NCBI RefSeq assembly: GCF_019145435.1 | Contig: NZ_JAHSTS010000001.1 | Location: 572,001 to 636,000 of the forward strand | From: Pseudomonas ekonensis | GTDB taxonomy: Bacteria > Pseudomonadota > Gammaproteobacteria > Pseudomonadales > Pseudomonadaceae | Direction: 5' to 3' | Length of the DNA: 64,000 bases | Part shown: positions 8,185-17,225 of the stretch, piece after piece | Position numbering within the stretch: position 1 is the stretch's first letter | Layout: each line of letters begins with the position of its first letter | Made by a program: the position numbers and the translations under genes | Notes under the pieces: generated by a model | Database searches by the model: none | What the model saw: only the letters and a program-made list of their open reading frames with translations | Told to the model about the DNA's origin: nothing

Positions 8185-11100
8185 TCACGGGTTCGGGGAA
8201 CCGTCGCGGGGCGTCAGGTGGTGCTTCTCCAGCAATTTGCGCGTCAGGTCCCGACGCGACTCCAGCCTTGCGTAGCCCAGTTCGCGGACCTGCGCCTCGT
8301 AGTCGGTGTCCGTCATCGATTCGTCCCGGCGCCGGTTTTCGAGCGCGTCCAGCTGTCGCCGGTAGCTGCTGTCGTTGAGCGCGATCAGGTCGTTGTAGGT
8401 GGCGTCGAGGTAGCTCTCCCAGAAGGGCTGTTCGAGCATCGCATTGACCAGGCCGTCCCCCGACTCCAGGGACAGGACGGTGCGGTACGCCTGGTCGATC
8501 GCTTCGCCGCTGACGCCGGCGATCTGCTCGTGCAGCATGACCTCGGATTGCCACGGCAGGCCCAGGCGCCGGGAGAGGCCGGTCTGATAGGCCATATAGA
8601 TCTCGACCTCTTCCTCCCGGCTCGCACGGGACAGGGCATCGGCCCGGGCGATGTCGTTCACGCGGCTCAGACGTGCGGCGCCCATGCTCAATGTCACGAG
8701 CCGGCGTTCGAGCGCCTCGGCAGAGGTCGAGTAGGAATACGCCTGCGACACGAGGGCCTGCACGCCCATGGTGTTGAACACCTCGGAGCTGGCGTCGGCG
8801 CAGGTCGTCGGGTTTTCCGCGGTTTCGAACAGCCGTTCACGCAAGGGCGTGTCCAGGTCCATCGCATCGATCAGGTCCCAGACCCGGCGTGCCAGTCGGG
8901 TGCGGGTCTCGCCCCCCGCGATGAAGTCGGCGGACTGGGTCAGGCTGTCGATGATCGTGAAGAAACCGGCGCTGTTCGGCTCGTTCATCAGGTTGTGCCA
9001 GGCTTCTTCGCGGTAGGTTCCCAGGTCTGCCGAGTAGGCGTTCCATATCAACGAGTCGCTTTCCAGCGGCCATTTCGCCAGGGCATCGTCGGCAACGGAC
9101 GAAATCTGGATCTGGCGGGGCCTGCCCGCCGCGTCGCGGTATTCGAACAGCCTATCGCGCTGGTCTGCCCGCAGCCGCGATACGGAGAGCCGCGTGCGGG
9201 CCACGATCCACGCCCGGGGGGAGCCGGGCGTGGCCTGCGGCACGGTCATGATCGCGTTGCCGCTCAAGTCGGTGAACAGCCCGCGGGGGCGATGGTCCTG
9301 CAGCAAGCCGGTGGGCCATTGCGTGAGGGAGGCATCGCGCAGCGACAGCGCTTTGAGATGGCGCATGTTCGTGACGTCGGGCGGCTTGACCAAAGGGTTA
9401 CGGTCAAGGCTCAGGGTCTGCAGTCGTGCCAGGAAGCCCAGTCGCTCCACGGCCTGGTCCGTCAGGGTGATCCGGTTGTCGGTCAGGCGCAGGGTCTGCA
9501 GTTCCCTCATCTCGTACACCGTCTCGGGCAATTGCGTCAGCTCGCAGTTGCGGGCGCTCAAGTGGCGCAGCCGGGTGAAGTCCTTGAGCATCCCGCCGGA
9601 GCGCTCGGAGAACCTCATGTTGTCCACGTTCAGCGTGCTGATCTGATCCAGGTACGTCTTGATGTCAGGCAGTCGTTTCCACCAGACCTCCAGGTTGAAG
9701 CCAAATGTCTGCGCCGACAGATCCAGGGAGTACCCGGCGTCGTAACGGACGTGGCGATCCTGAAACGCCTTGGGCTCACGTCTGAAACAGGCCATCAGCT
9801 TGTCGGCGATGTCCCTGACCTGCCGAGGTGCAATGGAAGGCTCGTCGGGATCGGAGGGGGTCATCCTCAAGCGCCAGTTGTCCAGCTGCCATTCCAGCGT
9901 GTTCAACTGATTCTCAAGGCGCTTCACCACCGAAACGGGATCCTCCCCGGCGGGCAGGGAGCGCATGAACGTGTCGCGCTCCGCATCGCTCAAGCGCGGA
10001 TACAGTTTGCGTATGCGTTGCTCCAGAGGCGTGAGCGCACGGGCGGGGCGGCGGAACCAGGTCCAGACGCTGCGCAGCATCCAGTGGGTCTCCTCGGCCG
10101 CCACGGGACGAAAGGGCGGCGTCAGCAGGGTTTTGCGGCGCGCTTCGGGCGAGGCGGTCTTGTCCATCAGCCATTTGTGAAGATATGGCCCTTGCCCCGG
10201 CTGGAAGCCTGAGGGCGAGCGTTCGGGGGTTGCCTGAAGCAGCGCTTCGTACAGCGTCGTCGCGTCGAACAACGGGCGGCGCTCGCCGTCGAGAACCGCA
10301 TAGCGTCCCTGCCCGTCACGCAGCAGCACGCGCTGGTGTCCGGCATCCTCGGAGCCGGCTCCGCACCGCAAGGCGTCGTCGGGGCCGTCGTCGCGTATTT
10401 CGATGCGCACGCCCTGGAAGGCCTTGTTCTTCATCACGGTATTCAAGGCCAGGCGCTCGGTGTCGAGCGGCAACGCACGTGCCTTGTAGAACCCCTCGTA
10501 CGCACGGGTGAGACGAACCTCGAACGCGCATTCGCGGGCCAGAACCTTGAAGTCCAGCGGCAGGCGGCCTTGAACGGCCAGGGCTTGCGCAACGGCAGGC
10601 GGAGCCTCGGCGATCAGCCGTTCGGCGACGGCCGCGGGCAGATCGGGATAAAGACGCTGCAATCGCTGTACGTGCGGATCGTGGCTTTGCTCGCGAAAGC
10701 GATAGGTGTAATCGGCGATCCGCCCGGCGTGCAGGTCCAGGCTGTCCGCCAGGCGATTGCGCAGCGTCTGCACGCGGTCACGGGCGGGCACTGCGGGGCC
10801 GAGCAGGCTGTCCGTTTGCGCCTCGTTCAGAAAACCGGTCACGGCCTCCGGCAGTTTGCCTTCCATCACCTGCGCCAGGCTGATGGACAGTGTTTTTTGC
10901 GTTGGGGCATCGGCATCGCCGTAGAGGCGGAACTCACCGCTCAACGCCGGATCCTGATACACCTTCAAGGCGCAATCGGCCGGCCATCCCGGCAATTCGG
11001 TGACCAGCTGCCCGAACCAGTGCGCCGACGGGTCGAGCGCCTCGCCTGAGCGGATCTGCCGTTTCATCAGGCCGACATCCTCGAACGCCTTGAAACGTTC

Positions 11101-13104
11101 GAGCGTGTCCTCCAGCAGCAGCGCAAGCGGCGCGTTATCGGCATGCATGCGTTGCAGCGCCTCGACATCGGTGGCACTGATCCGGCGTATGTCTTCCAGT
11201 TGCCGTTCGCTGAGCCCGTCGGTGCGGTGCCCGATCCGGCGCATCAGCGTGTCGCTTTCCCAAGTGAACGGGTCTTCGCCTTCGTGTCGCCAGGCGCCTT
11301 GGCCGTTGTGTTCCAGCTTGGGGGCGTAGGCCTCGGGACGGCTGGGGTGCTGAAGGCGGTATTGCCCGCTGAGCGGATCTTTCGTCACTTTCAGGTGGCG
11401 GTTTTCGAGGCGCAGCACCTGTGCCCCGTCATGGTGGTACAGACCTTGCGCATCAGGTGCGCGCGCCGCAGGCAAAACCAGGTCGCGGTGTTCGTAGGGG
11501 CGGATGTCCGGATGCCACAAGCGGGTCTCGCCGTTGGCCAGGGTCACGGCCTTCATGTTGTCGATCGCCGGAGACAGTCTGAGCTTGAACGCTTCGGCGA
11601 TCGGGATGCCGGCCGCGATCGCGCCGATCTGAACGGCATCGCAGACCACACCGACAATGTGCTCCACGCCCTCTCGCCAGATGCCTTCGGCCAGGTCGAT
11701 CACACCTTCGAGGGTGTCGCTGGCCAGTTGATAGACGGTGTAGGCCAGCATCAGTTCGCCCAGGCCCGGAACGAAAGGGGCGGCGACCATCACGGCGACG
11801 TTGAGGATCTCCAGGGCGATTTTCTGGAAGTTGTCCCACCACGCCCAGCGTTCTTTGCTGTCTGCATCGGCGGTGGATACGGCGATGAAGCGTGCGTCGT
11901 TGAGAATCTTGTTGGTCTGTTGCCGATAGAGATGGCCCCAGACGGGTTGGGTGACGGGCAGCAGCTCAAGACGCAGTGCCCGCAGGTCTGGCGGCCCTTC
12001 ACGCCAGGCCGGGCGCGGGTCGCCCGGATTCTGGCGGTGAAACGTGAGGGGCGCCAGGCACTGCTCCAGAGCGGCGAAGAAATGGCCGCGCTGTTCCTGG
12101 TCGACGAACTGGCTGAAGAACTGGCGATAGTTGTTGCCGCTGGAGGCGAGCGTCTCGTTTTCCTTCAGTTGCCAGAGCAGTTCGGTCACGAAGGCGGAGG
12201 CGTCCGGGTATTGCTTGAGCGGATGCCGGGGGTCGTGGGGCACATAGGCAATCAGCGCTGGCAAAACCTGTGGCTCGTCTGGCGCCGGAGCGATGAGCAG
12301 AATGCCGGTGAGCCGTGTCTCCAGGATGCTCAGTTCGAAGACCTGCATCGGCTGGCCGTCGAGTGCCAGTTGCGCCCGGCCGGCCAGCAGGCCGCGGATC
12401 AAGGCGTGGGCCTCGCGGGTAATGTCCTGGGTGGCCAGGGCCATGTTCGCGGCGGCTTTCAAGCCCGCTTTCTGGTTTCTCTCCACGTGGGTTTTCAGAA
12501 AGGCATGGGCGACCGGTTCCCTGTTGAGCAGCACGTCCTTGAGATGGGTCGTGTAGCGAGCGCCGATGTCCAGCTCCCGGCACAGCGCCTTGAACTGCTC
12601 GGGGGTGATCGACGCGCTGAGGGGAGCGCTATCGTACAGCCCGCGGGCCGGGTCGGTTTTGATCAGAAAACCGGATCCGTCCGCAAACCTTTCATGGGCT
12701 GCGAAGTTGTGCAGTGCGGCATCTAACAATGAAACGGTTCTTGATGTGAATCCGGTTCCGTAGGTCGTCGCCGTATAAATTCTCAAGTAGACATTTCTGA
12801 CATCGACATTGACTTGGTATCGCTCCACAAGTCTGTTCTTAAGTAAGGGCTCGGCAAAGGAGCGGGCATCCTTCAGTTCGGAAAGAAGTTTGTCGACCTT
12901 GTTCTGTGCCTGCCACGCCTGTTTGTTGCTGTTGGCCAGGGACTGTCGGAGATTGGGGCTTTTCGGGTTCATCCAGGCAGCACGTTCCGGCCGGATGTTT
13001 CTCAACGCTTGGCTGCGGTGCACTGCCATATCGGTGAAGACCGGGCCGGAGCGTGATTTTATTAATTCGTAATGTTGCCCCGGATAACTGTTTGTTTCAT
13101 TCAT
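8185..13104 (-). CDS. Giant LRR protein with dermonecrotic-toxin-like N-terminus and NEL-type E3 ubiquitin ligase C-terminus
   Basis: A 1639-residue protein without a signal peptide. The N-terminal two thirds resemble the dermonecrotic-toxin-like (DUF6543) region found in many Pseudomonas giant proteins, with a hydrophobic stretch near 433-475 (VAAPFVPGLGELML). Leucine-rich repeats follow at about 1155-1295 (for example LRHLSARNCELTQLPETV and LQTLSLDRNPL). The C-terminal 200 residues fit the NEL domain of IpaH/SspH-type effectors, with Cys1435 in a C-x-D motif (TCADASSE). In that family the Cys forms the ubiquitin thioester, so a host-directed E3 ligase is inferred. No type III genes are in the window. 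The 5' flank is AT-richer than the surroundings. Confidence 0.7.
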   Translation of the reverse strand: MNETNSYPGQHYELIKSRSGPVFTDMAVHRSQALRNIRPERAAWMNPKSPNLRQSLANSNKQAWQAQNKVDKLLSELKDARSFAEPLLKNRLVERYQVNVDVRNVYLRIYTATTYGTGFTSRTVSLLDAALHNFAAHERFADGSGFLIKTDPARGLYDSAPLSASITPEQFKALCRELDIGARYTTHLKDVLLNREPVAHAFLKTHVERNQKAGLKAAANMALATQDITREAHALIRGLLAGRAQLALDGQPMQVFELSILETRLTGILLIAPAPDEPQVLPALIAYVPHDPRHPLKQYPDASAFVTELLWQLKENETLASSGNNYRQFFSQFVDQEQRGHFFAALEQCLAPLTFHRQNPGDPRPAWREGPPDLRALRLELLPVTQPVWGHLYRQQTNKILNDARFIAVSTADADSKERWAWWDNFQKIALEILNVAVMVAAPFVPGLGELMLAYTVYQLASDTLEGVIDLAEGIWREGVEHIVGVVCDAVQIGAIAAGIPIAEAFKLRLSPAIDNMKAVTLANGETRLWHPDIRPYEHRDLVLPAARAPDAQGLYHHDGAQVLRLENRHLKVTKDPLSGQYRLQHPSRPEAYAPKLEHNGQGAWRHEGEDPFTWESDTLMRRIGHRTDGLSERQLEDIRRISATDVEALQRMHADNAPLALLLEDTLERFKAFEDVGLMKRQIRSGEALDPSAHWFGQLVTELPGWPADCALKVYQDPALSGEFRLYGDADAPTQKTLSISLAQVMEGKLPEAVTGFLNEAQTDSLLGPAVPARDRVQTLRNRLADSLDLHAGRIADYTYRFREQSHDPHVQRLQRLYPDLPAAVAERLIAEAPPAVAQALAVQGRLPLDFKVLARECAFEVRLTRAYEGFYKARALPLDTERLALNTVMKNKAFQGVRIEIRDDGPDDALRCGAGSEDAGHQRVLLRDGQGRYAVLDGERRPLFDATTLYEALLQATPERSPSGFQPGQGPYLHKWLMDKTASPEARRKTLLTPPFRPVAAEETHWMLRSVWTWFRRPARALTPLEQRIRKLYPRLSDAERDTFMRSLPAGEDPVSVVKRLENQLNTLEWQLDNWRLRMTPSDPDEPSIAPRQVRDIADKLMACFRREPKAFQDRHVRYDAGYSLDLSAQTFGFNLEVWWKRLPDIKTYLDQISTLNVDNMRFSERSGGMLKDFTRLRHLSARNCELTQLPETVYEMRELQTLRLTDNRITLTDQAVERLGFLARLQTLSLDRNPLVKPPDVTNMRHLKALSLRDASLTQWPTGLLQDHRPRGLFTDLSGNAIMTVPQATPGSPRAWIVARTRLSVSRLRADQRDRLFEYRDAAGRPRQIQISSVADDALAKWPLESDSLIWNAYSADLGTYREEAWHNLMNEPNSAGFFTIIDSLTQSADFIAGGETRTRLARRVWDLIDAMDLDTPLRERLFETAENPTTCADASSEVFNTMGVQALVSQAYSYSTSAEALERRLVTLSMGAARLSRVNDIARADALSRASREEEVEIYMAYQTGLSRRLGLPWQSEVMLHEQIAGVSGEAIDQAYRTVLSLESGDGLVNAMLEQPFWESYLDATYNDLIALNDSSYRRQLDALENRRRDESMTDTDYEAQVRELGYARLESRRDLTRKLLEKHHLTPRDGSPNP

Positions 13105-13624
13105 AGGGATACGCTCGTGATTAAGTCAGAGCGTTCAGGCTAACGTCGGCGGTCAGGAATAATAGTTCAAAAGTTGGTTGTTGTTTATATGCCGCTTGTT
13201 GGTGAAACATTGAAATTTGATATCTGAAAAGTAGAGGACTACCACCTCTGGCGGTCGCGCAGCCGCCAGTGCAGGCGTTCTGTCCCAGGCGCAGCTGTCG
13301 GCGCCTGCCCGTGCCCTGGCGCATGACCGTCCGATGCCCGGCGTGCGATACTCCGCGCGCCCAATTCACGACATTTTTTGCAAAAAAACAGGCTTCCTGT
13401 TCTGCGCAAATGCGGTTGCGCAAGATTTGTGGCTGTTTTTTGCGGTTTTTAAAGTGAAACTCATCGTGGCGGGCTTTCTATACTGCATGCCCCGCCGAGC
13501 GCGCAGGCCTGTCCTGCGGGACGCGTTAGCCCACGAGGCAAACGCGGCATCGGCAAGCGTCGGCCCATCGGCCAGGCTTCGCCACTCGGCGGCCCTTTCC
13601 AATAACAAGACGAGGATGTCTCCC
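13105..13624. other. Long intergenic region between the NEL gene and the permease gene
   Basis: This 520-base stretch separates two divergent genes and must hold both promoters. The part next to the NEL gene (13105-13240) is visibly AT-richer than surrounding DNA. Two hairpins are visible: a 7-bp stem at 13248-13254/13263-13269 and another at 13286-13292/13301-13307. Further on, 13370-13460 has several T runs, and TATACT lies at 13481-13486 as a possible -10 for the permease gene. Short frames here (for example 13121-13423 minus) look non-coding. Confidence 0.45.
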
Positions 13625-15046
13625 ATGCCAGTCGGCAATCACCCACCCCATGGCGAAACCGCCCAAGGCGGCCCGCTCAAGCGTGAGCTCGGCGAACGGC
13701 ACATTCGCCTGATGGCGCTCGGCGCCTGCATCGGCGTCGGCCTGTTTCTCGGTTCGGCCAAGGCCATCGAGATGGCCGGGCCGGCCATCATGCTGTCCTA
13801 CATCATCGGCGGCCTGGCAATCCTGGTGATCATGCGCGCCCTGGGCGAAATGGCCGTGCACAACCCGGTGGCCGGTTCGTTCAGCCGCTACGCCCAGGAT
13901 TACCTCGGCCCGCTGGCGGGCTTTCTCACCGGCTGGAACTACTGGTTCCTGTGGCTGGTGACCTGCGTGGCGGAAATCACCGCCGTGGCGGTGTACATGG
14001 GCATCTGGTTCCCCGACGTGCCCCGCTGGATCTGGGCCCTGGCGGCGCTGGTCAGCATGGGCGGGGTCAACCTGATCGCGGTGAAGGCCTTCGGTGAGTT
14101 CGAGTTCTGGTTCGCCCTGATCAAGATCGTCACCATCATCGCCATGGTGTTCGGCGGCATCGGCATCATCGCCTTCGGGTTCGGCAACGACGGCGTGGCC
14201 CTGGGGATCTCCAACCTGTGGAGCCACGGCGGCTTCATGCCCAACGGCGTTCAGGGTGTGCTGATGTCCCTGCAGATGGTCATGTTCGCCTACCTGGGCG
14301 TAGAGATGATCGGCCTGACCGCCGGCGAGGCGAAGAACCCGCAAAAGACCATTCCCGACGCCATCGGCTCGGTGTTCTGGCGGATCCTGCTGTTCTACGT
14401 CGGCGCGCTGTTCGTGATCCTGTCGATCTACCCGTGGAACGAGATCGGCACCCAGGGCAGCCCGTTCGTGATGACCTTCGAGCGCCTGGGCATCAAGACC
14501 GCCGCCGGCATCATCAACTTCGTGGTGATCACCGCGGCGCTGTCGTCGTGCAACGGCGGCATCTTCAGCACCGGGCGCATGCTCTACAGCCTGGCGCAGA
14601 ACGGCCAGGCCCCGGCCGGGTTCGCCAAGACCTCCGGCAGCGGCGTGCCGCGCCGCGCCTTGCTGCTGTCGATCTTCGCCTTGCTGCTGGGTGTGCTGCT
14701 CAACTACCTGGTGCCGGAGAAAGTCTTCGTCTGGGTGACGTCCATCGCCACCTTCGGCGCGATCTGGACCTGGGTGATGATCCTGCTGGCCCAGCTCAAG
14801 TTCCGCAAAGGCCTGAGCGCCGCCGAGCGTGCGGCCCTCAAGTACAAGATGTGGCTGTACCCGGTCAGTTCGTGGTTCGCCCTGGCGTTCCTGGTGCTGG
14901 TGGTGGGCCTGATGGCGTACTTCCCGGACACCCGGGTGGCGCTGTATGTGGGGCCTGCGTTCCTGGTGCTGCTGACGGCGCTGTTCTATGTGTTCAAGCT
15001 GCAGCCGTCCGGTGCGGAGCAGGGCGCGGTGCGTTCCGCTTCCTGA
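13625..15046 (+). CDS. Amino acid permease of the APC superfamily, ProY-like
   Basis: A 473-residue polytopic inner-membrane transporter with about 12 hydrophobic segments. The family signature is clear at the N-terminus (LKRELGERHIRLMALGACIG, then MAGPAIMLSYIIGG and ALGEMAVHNP). By memory it aligns over its whole length with E. coli ProY, including SLQMVMFAYLG, ITAGEAK-like GLTAGEAKNPQKTIPDAI and SIYPWNEIGT. Proton-coupled amino acid uptake is expected; proline is plausible, but the substrate cannot be settled because HutT- and AroP-like relatives share these motifs. ATG 13625 is preferred because GAGG lies nine bases upstream; ATG 13616 sits too close to it. A strong terminator follows. Confidence 0.8.
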   Translation: MPVGNHPPHGETAQGGPLKRELGERHIRLMALGACIGVGLFLGSAKAIEMAGPAIMLSYIIGGLAILVIMRALGEMAVHNPVAGSFSRYAQDYLGPLAGFLTGWNYWFLWLVTCVAEITAVAVYMGIWFPDVPRWIWALAALVSMGGVNLIAVKAFGEFEFWFALIKIVTIIAMVFGGIGIIAFGFGNDGVALGISNLWSHGGFMPNGVQGVLMSLQMVMFAYLGVEMIGLTAGEAKNPQKTIPDAIGSVFWRILLFYVGALFVILSIYPWNEIGTQGSPFVMTFERLGIKTAAGIINFVVITAALSSCNGGIFSTGRMLYSLAQNGQAPAGFAKTSGSGVPRRALLLSIFALLLGVLLNYLVPEKVFVWVTSIATFGAIWTWVMILLAQLKFRKGLSAAERAALKYKMWLYPVSSWFALAFLVLVVGLMAYFPDTRVALYVGPAFLVLLTALFYVFKLQPSGAEQGAVRSAS

Positions 15047-15068
15047 GCCCTGACGCCTGAACCACCCG

Positions 15069-15103
15069 AGCCCCGGCCCGCAAAGCCGGGGCTTTTGCGT
15101 TTT
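15069..15103 (+). terminator. Rho-independent terminator of the permease gene
   Basis: A perfect 9-bp GC-rich stem (AGCCCCGGC / GCCGGGGCT) with a 7-base loop is followed by TTTGCGTTTT. It begins 22 bases after the permease stop. Confidence 0.85.
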
Positions 15104-15230
15104 GGCCAAGCGGTGGCGAAGGCAGCGGTGCGACCGTCGGTCTGAAAGGGGAGTGCGCGGCGACTTCCGGTGTTTGGCCATGCTCCAAACTCTATCGCTG
15201 TCGATTCCGCCAGCGACGGGAGGCGCAGGT

Positions 15231-16736
15231 ATGAGGATGACCGATCTTGTCGACCGCGAGCTGAGCCGCCATCAGGTCCTGCGGTTCTTTCTGTTCGCGG
15301 CTTTTCTCTATGCCCTGCCGTTGATCCTCGCGGATTATCCCTACATCGACGACAACTGGCGGTCGCTGGCCGCCGGCAATGCCTGGGCCGGGCAAGGGCG
15401 GTTGTTCGTCGACTGGCTGTACCAGGCCCTGACGTTCAGCGACGCTGCGCCGAACATCTTCCCGCTGCCGTTGCTGCTGGCCACGCTGACGATGGCGTTG
15501 GCCCTGACCCGGCTGACCTTTCACCTGTTCCCGCAACCGGGCCTGGCCGCGTGCCTGGTGCCGTTGCCGCTCTGGTACAACCCGTTCCTGCTGCAGAACC
15601 TGTCCTACCAGTACGACGGGCCGGCCACGGCGTTGAGCCTGGCGGCGGTGATCTTCGCCATCACCTGGCGCAGCGGTTCGCGCATCCGCCGCTGGCTGGC
15701 GCCGGTGGCGTTGCTGGCGCTGGCGTTCGGGCTGTACCAGATCAGCGTCAACGTGTTTCTCGGCCTGTGCGCCGTGGAACTGATCCGCGCCGTGCAGGCT
15801 CGCCTGCCCTGGGGCGACATCGGGCGTTTGATCGGCGGGAAACTCGCGCAGTTGCTGCTCGCGGTGTTGATCTACGGCATCACGGCGTTGCCGTTCACGG
15901 ATGCTTCACGCACGCAATTGCTGAACGGGGGCGCCAGCCCTCTGTTGCAGGTCGGCATCAACCTCGGACGGGTGGCGGAGAAGGTCGCGCTGCTGTTCAG
16001 CGGCGGATACCTCGGGGTGTCCGTTGCATTGGCGCTGTGCGCGCTGCTCGGCGCGGTCGGTGTGGGGCGATGTCTGGCGCAGCGGCGGGAGCCGGCCTGG
16101 AAAGCCTGGCTGTTGGGGGCGGCCTGCCTGCTGACACTGCCGCTCACGGTGCTGCTGGTGCCGGGCATGACCCTGGTGTTTCGCGACTTCAACGAGGGGG
16201 CGCGCACCCTGATGGGGTTCGGCACGCTGCTGACGCTGCTGGCCTATCTGGCGTACCTGGGACTGGCGCCGCTGCACCGGCGGCTGCCGCTGCTGCTGGC
16301 GGTTGCGTTGCTGGCGTCGCTCTCGCTGTCGTTCGCCTACGGCCGGGTGCTGACGATGCAGAAAACCTTCGCCGACAGCGCCCTGCACAGCCTCAGCCAG
16401 GACATCGCCTCCCGCCCGGCGCTGCGCGAAGCCAAGCGGATCTACCTGTCGGTGACCTGGTCCGACCGCTGGCTGGCCGCCGCCGGCGGTTCGTTCCGGA
16501 CGTTGCCGGTGCTGCGTTACCTGCTCAACGTCGATTTCTACATGCTCGCCGAGAACCTGCCCTCGGCAGGCATCACCAACGTGGTCGCCGAGCGCGAGCG
16601 GCGCAACGCCACCCATGTCGGTCAAATGGGCTATCCGCCGTTGGTGGACAGCCTGTATTACCGGATCTACCTGATCGGCGACTACGGGTTCATCGTCATG
16701 AAAGAGCCGCCCCACGGCCGTTCGCTCAAGTGGTGA
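15231..16736 (+). CDS. Membrane glucosyltransferase of the GtrII family
   Basis: A 501-residue very hydrophobic protein with about ten or more transmembrane segments. Near the N-terminus the loop DYPYIDDNWRSLAAG carries the acidic pair and Arg typical of GtrII-type enzymes, which use a polyprenyl-phosphate sugar on the periplasmic side to decorate O-antigen. The C-terminal periplasmic tail is soluble. ATG 15231 has GGGAGG 8-13 bases upstream; an in-frame ATG at 15180 is a weaker option. A GtrA-like gene follows after 81 bases, supporting a role in surface glycan modification. The usual third partner GtrB (polyprenyl-phosphate glucosyltransferase) is not in this window. Confidence 0.75.
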   Translation: MRMTDLVDRELSRHQVLRFFLFAAFLYALPLILADYPYIDDNWRSLAAGNAWAGQGRLFVDWLYQALTFSDAAPNIFPLPLLLATLTMALALTRLTFHLFPQPGLAACLVPLPLWYNPFLLQNLSYQYDGPATALSLAAVIFAITWRSGSRIRRWLAPVALLALAFGLYQISVNVFLGLCAVELIRAVQARLPWGDIGRLIGGKLAQLLLAVLIYGITALPFTDASRTQLLNGGASPLLQVGINLGRVAEKVALLFSGGYLGVSVALALCALLGAVGVGRCLAQRREPAWKAWLLGAACLLTLPLTVLLVPGMTLVFRDFNEGARTLMGFGTLLTLLAYLAYLGLAPLHRRLPLLLAVALLASLSLSFAYGRVLTMQKTFADSALHSLSQDIASRPALREAKRIYLSVTWSDRWLAAAGGSFRTLPVLRYLLNVDFYMLAENLPSAGITNVVAERERRNATHVGQMGYPPLVDSLYYRIYLIGDYGFIVMKEPPHGRSLKW

Positions 16737-16817
16737 GCGGGCGGCCACCTGTAATTTCTGACAGTAGACCGCATGGTGCGCATGCCCTAGCGTTGGCCCG
16801 AAAACGGGAGAGGCGGC

Positions 16818-17192
16818 ATGGGCATGTTCTGGAAGGGAATCCTCACCCAGGTGGCGATCGGCGTGGTGGCCACCCTGATTCATTGGCAGGTGTTCTTCGT
16901 GTTGCTCTCGGCGGTCCAGCTGTCCCAGGCCCAAGGCAACGTGGCGGCCTACGGCGTGGCCGCCTCGTTTTCGTTCTACATGAACGCGCTGTACACCTTC
17001 GAGCTCAATACGTCGCTGACGGCCTACCTGCTGTTCATCGCCGCGATGGGCGGGGTCAGCTACGGCGTCGGTCTGGTCGCCGATGAGCGCCATCTGCCGG
17101 GGCTGGTGACGGTGCTGGCGTTCACGCTGTTGAACCTGTTGCTGGGCTACGGCTTTTTCCGGTTCGTGCTGTTTCGCCGAAGCGAAGGCTGA
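16818..17192 (+). CDS. GtrA-like membrane protein
   Basis: This 124-residue protein has four predicted transmembrane helices and the segment AYGVAASFSFYMNALYTFEL, which matches the conserved middle of the GtrA family. GtrA proteins are thought to flip undecaprenyl-phosphate-linked sugars across the inner membrane. A GGAGAGG lies just before ATG 16818. It follows the GtrII-like gene on the same strand, and the two are probably co-transcribed. The protein ends in a short basic tail (FRRSEG). Confidence 0.72.
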   Translation: MGMFWKGILTQVAIGVVATLIHWQVFFVLLSAVQLSQAQGNVAAYGVAASFSFYMNALYTFELNTSLTAYLLFIAAMGGVSYGVGLVADERHLPGLVTVLAFTLLNLLLGYGFFRFVLFRRSEG

Positions 17193-17193
17193 A

Positions 17194-17220
17194 GCGCCGG
17201 CCCGCCGGACGGGCCGGCGC
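17194..17220. terminator. GC-rich hairpin between convergent genes
   Basis: A perfect 10-bp inverted repeat (GCGCCGGCCC / GGGCCGGCGC) with a 7-base loop fills the gap between the GtrA-like stop and the end of the convergent GltB-domain gene. There is no T run, so termination efficiency is uncertain. Confidence 0.5.
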
Positions 17221-17225
17221 CGGGT

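Noticed and set aside
8218..10212. 664-codon plus-strand frame
   Set aside because: Antisense shadow of the NEL/LRR gene; no motif and arginine-rich low-complexity composition.
11143..12726. 527-codon plus-strand frame
   Set aside because: Shadow of the same NEL gene.
13121..13423. 100-codon minus-strand frame upstream of the NEL gene
   Set aside because: No clear ribosome site or recognisable domain; mixed composition and overlap with hairpins suggest it is non-coding.
13526..15181. 551-codon minus-strand frame over the permease
   Set aside because: Asp/Gln/His-rich antisense frame; the plus strand encodes a clear ProY-like transporter.
15170..17086. 638-codon plus-strand frame across the GtrII/GtrA pair
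   Set aside because: Arg/Pro/Gly-rich, crosses two real genes in another frame, and shows no membrane segments.
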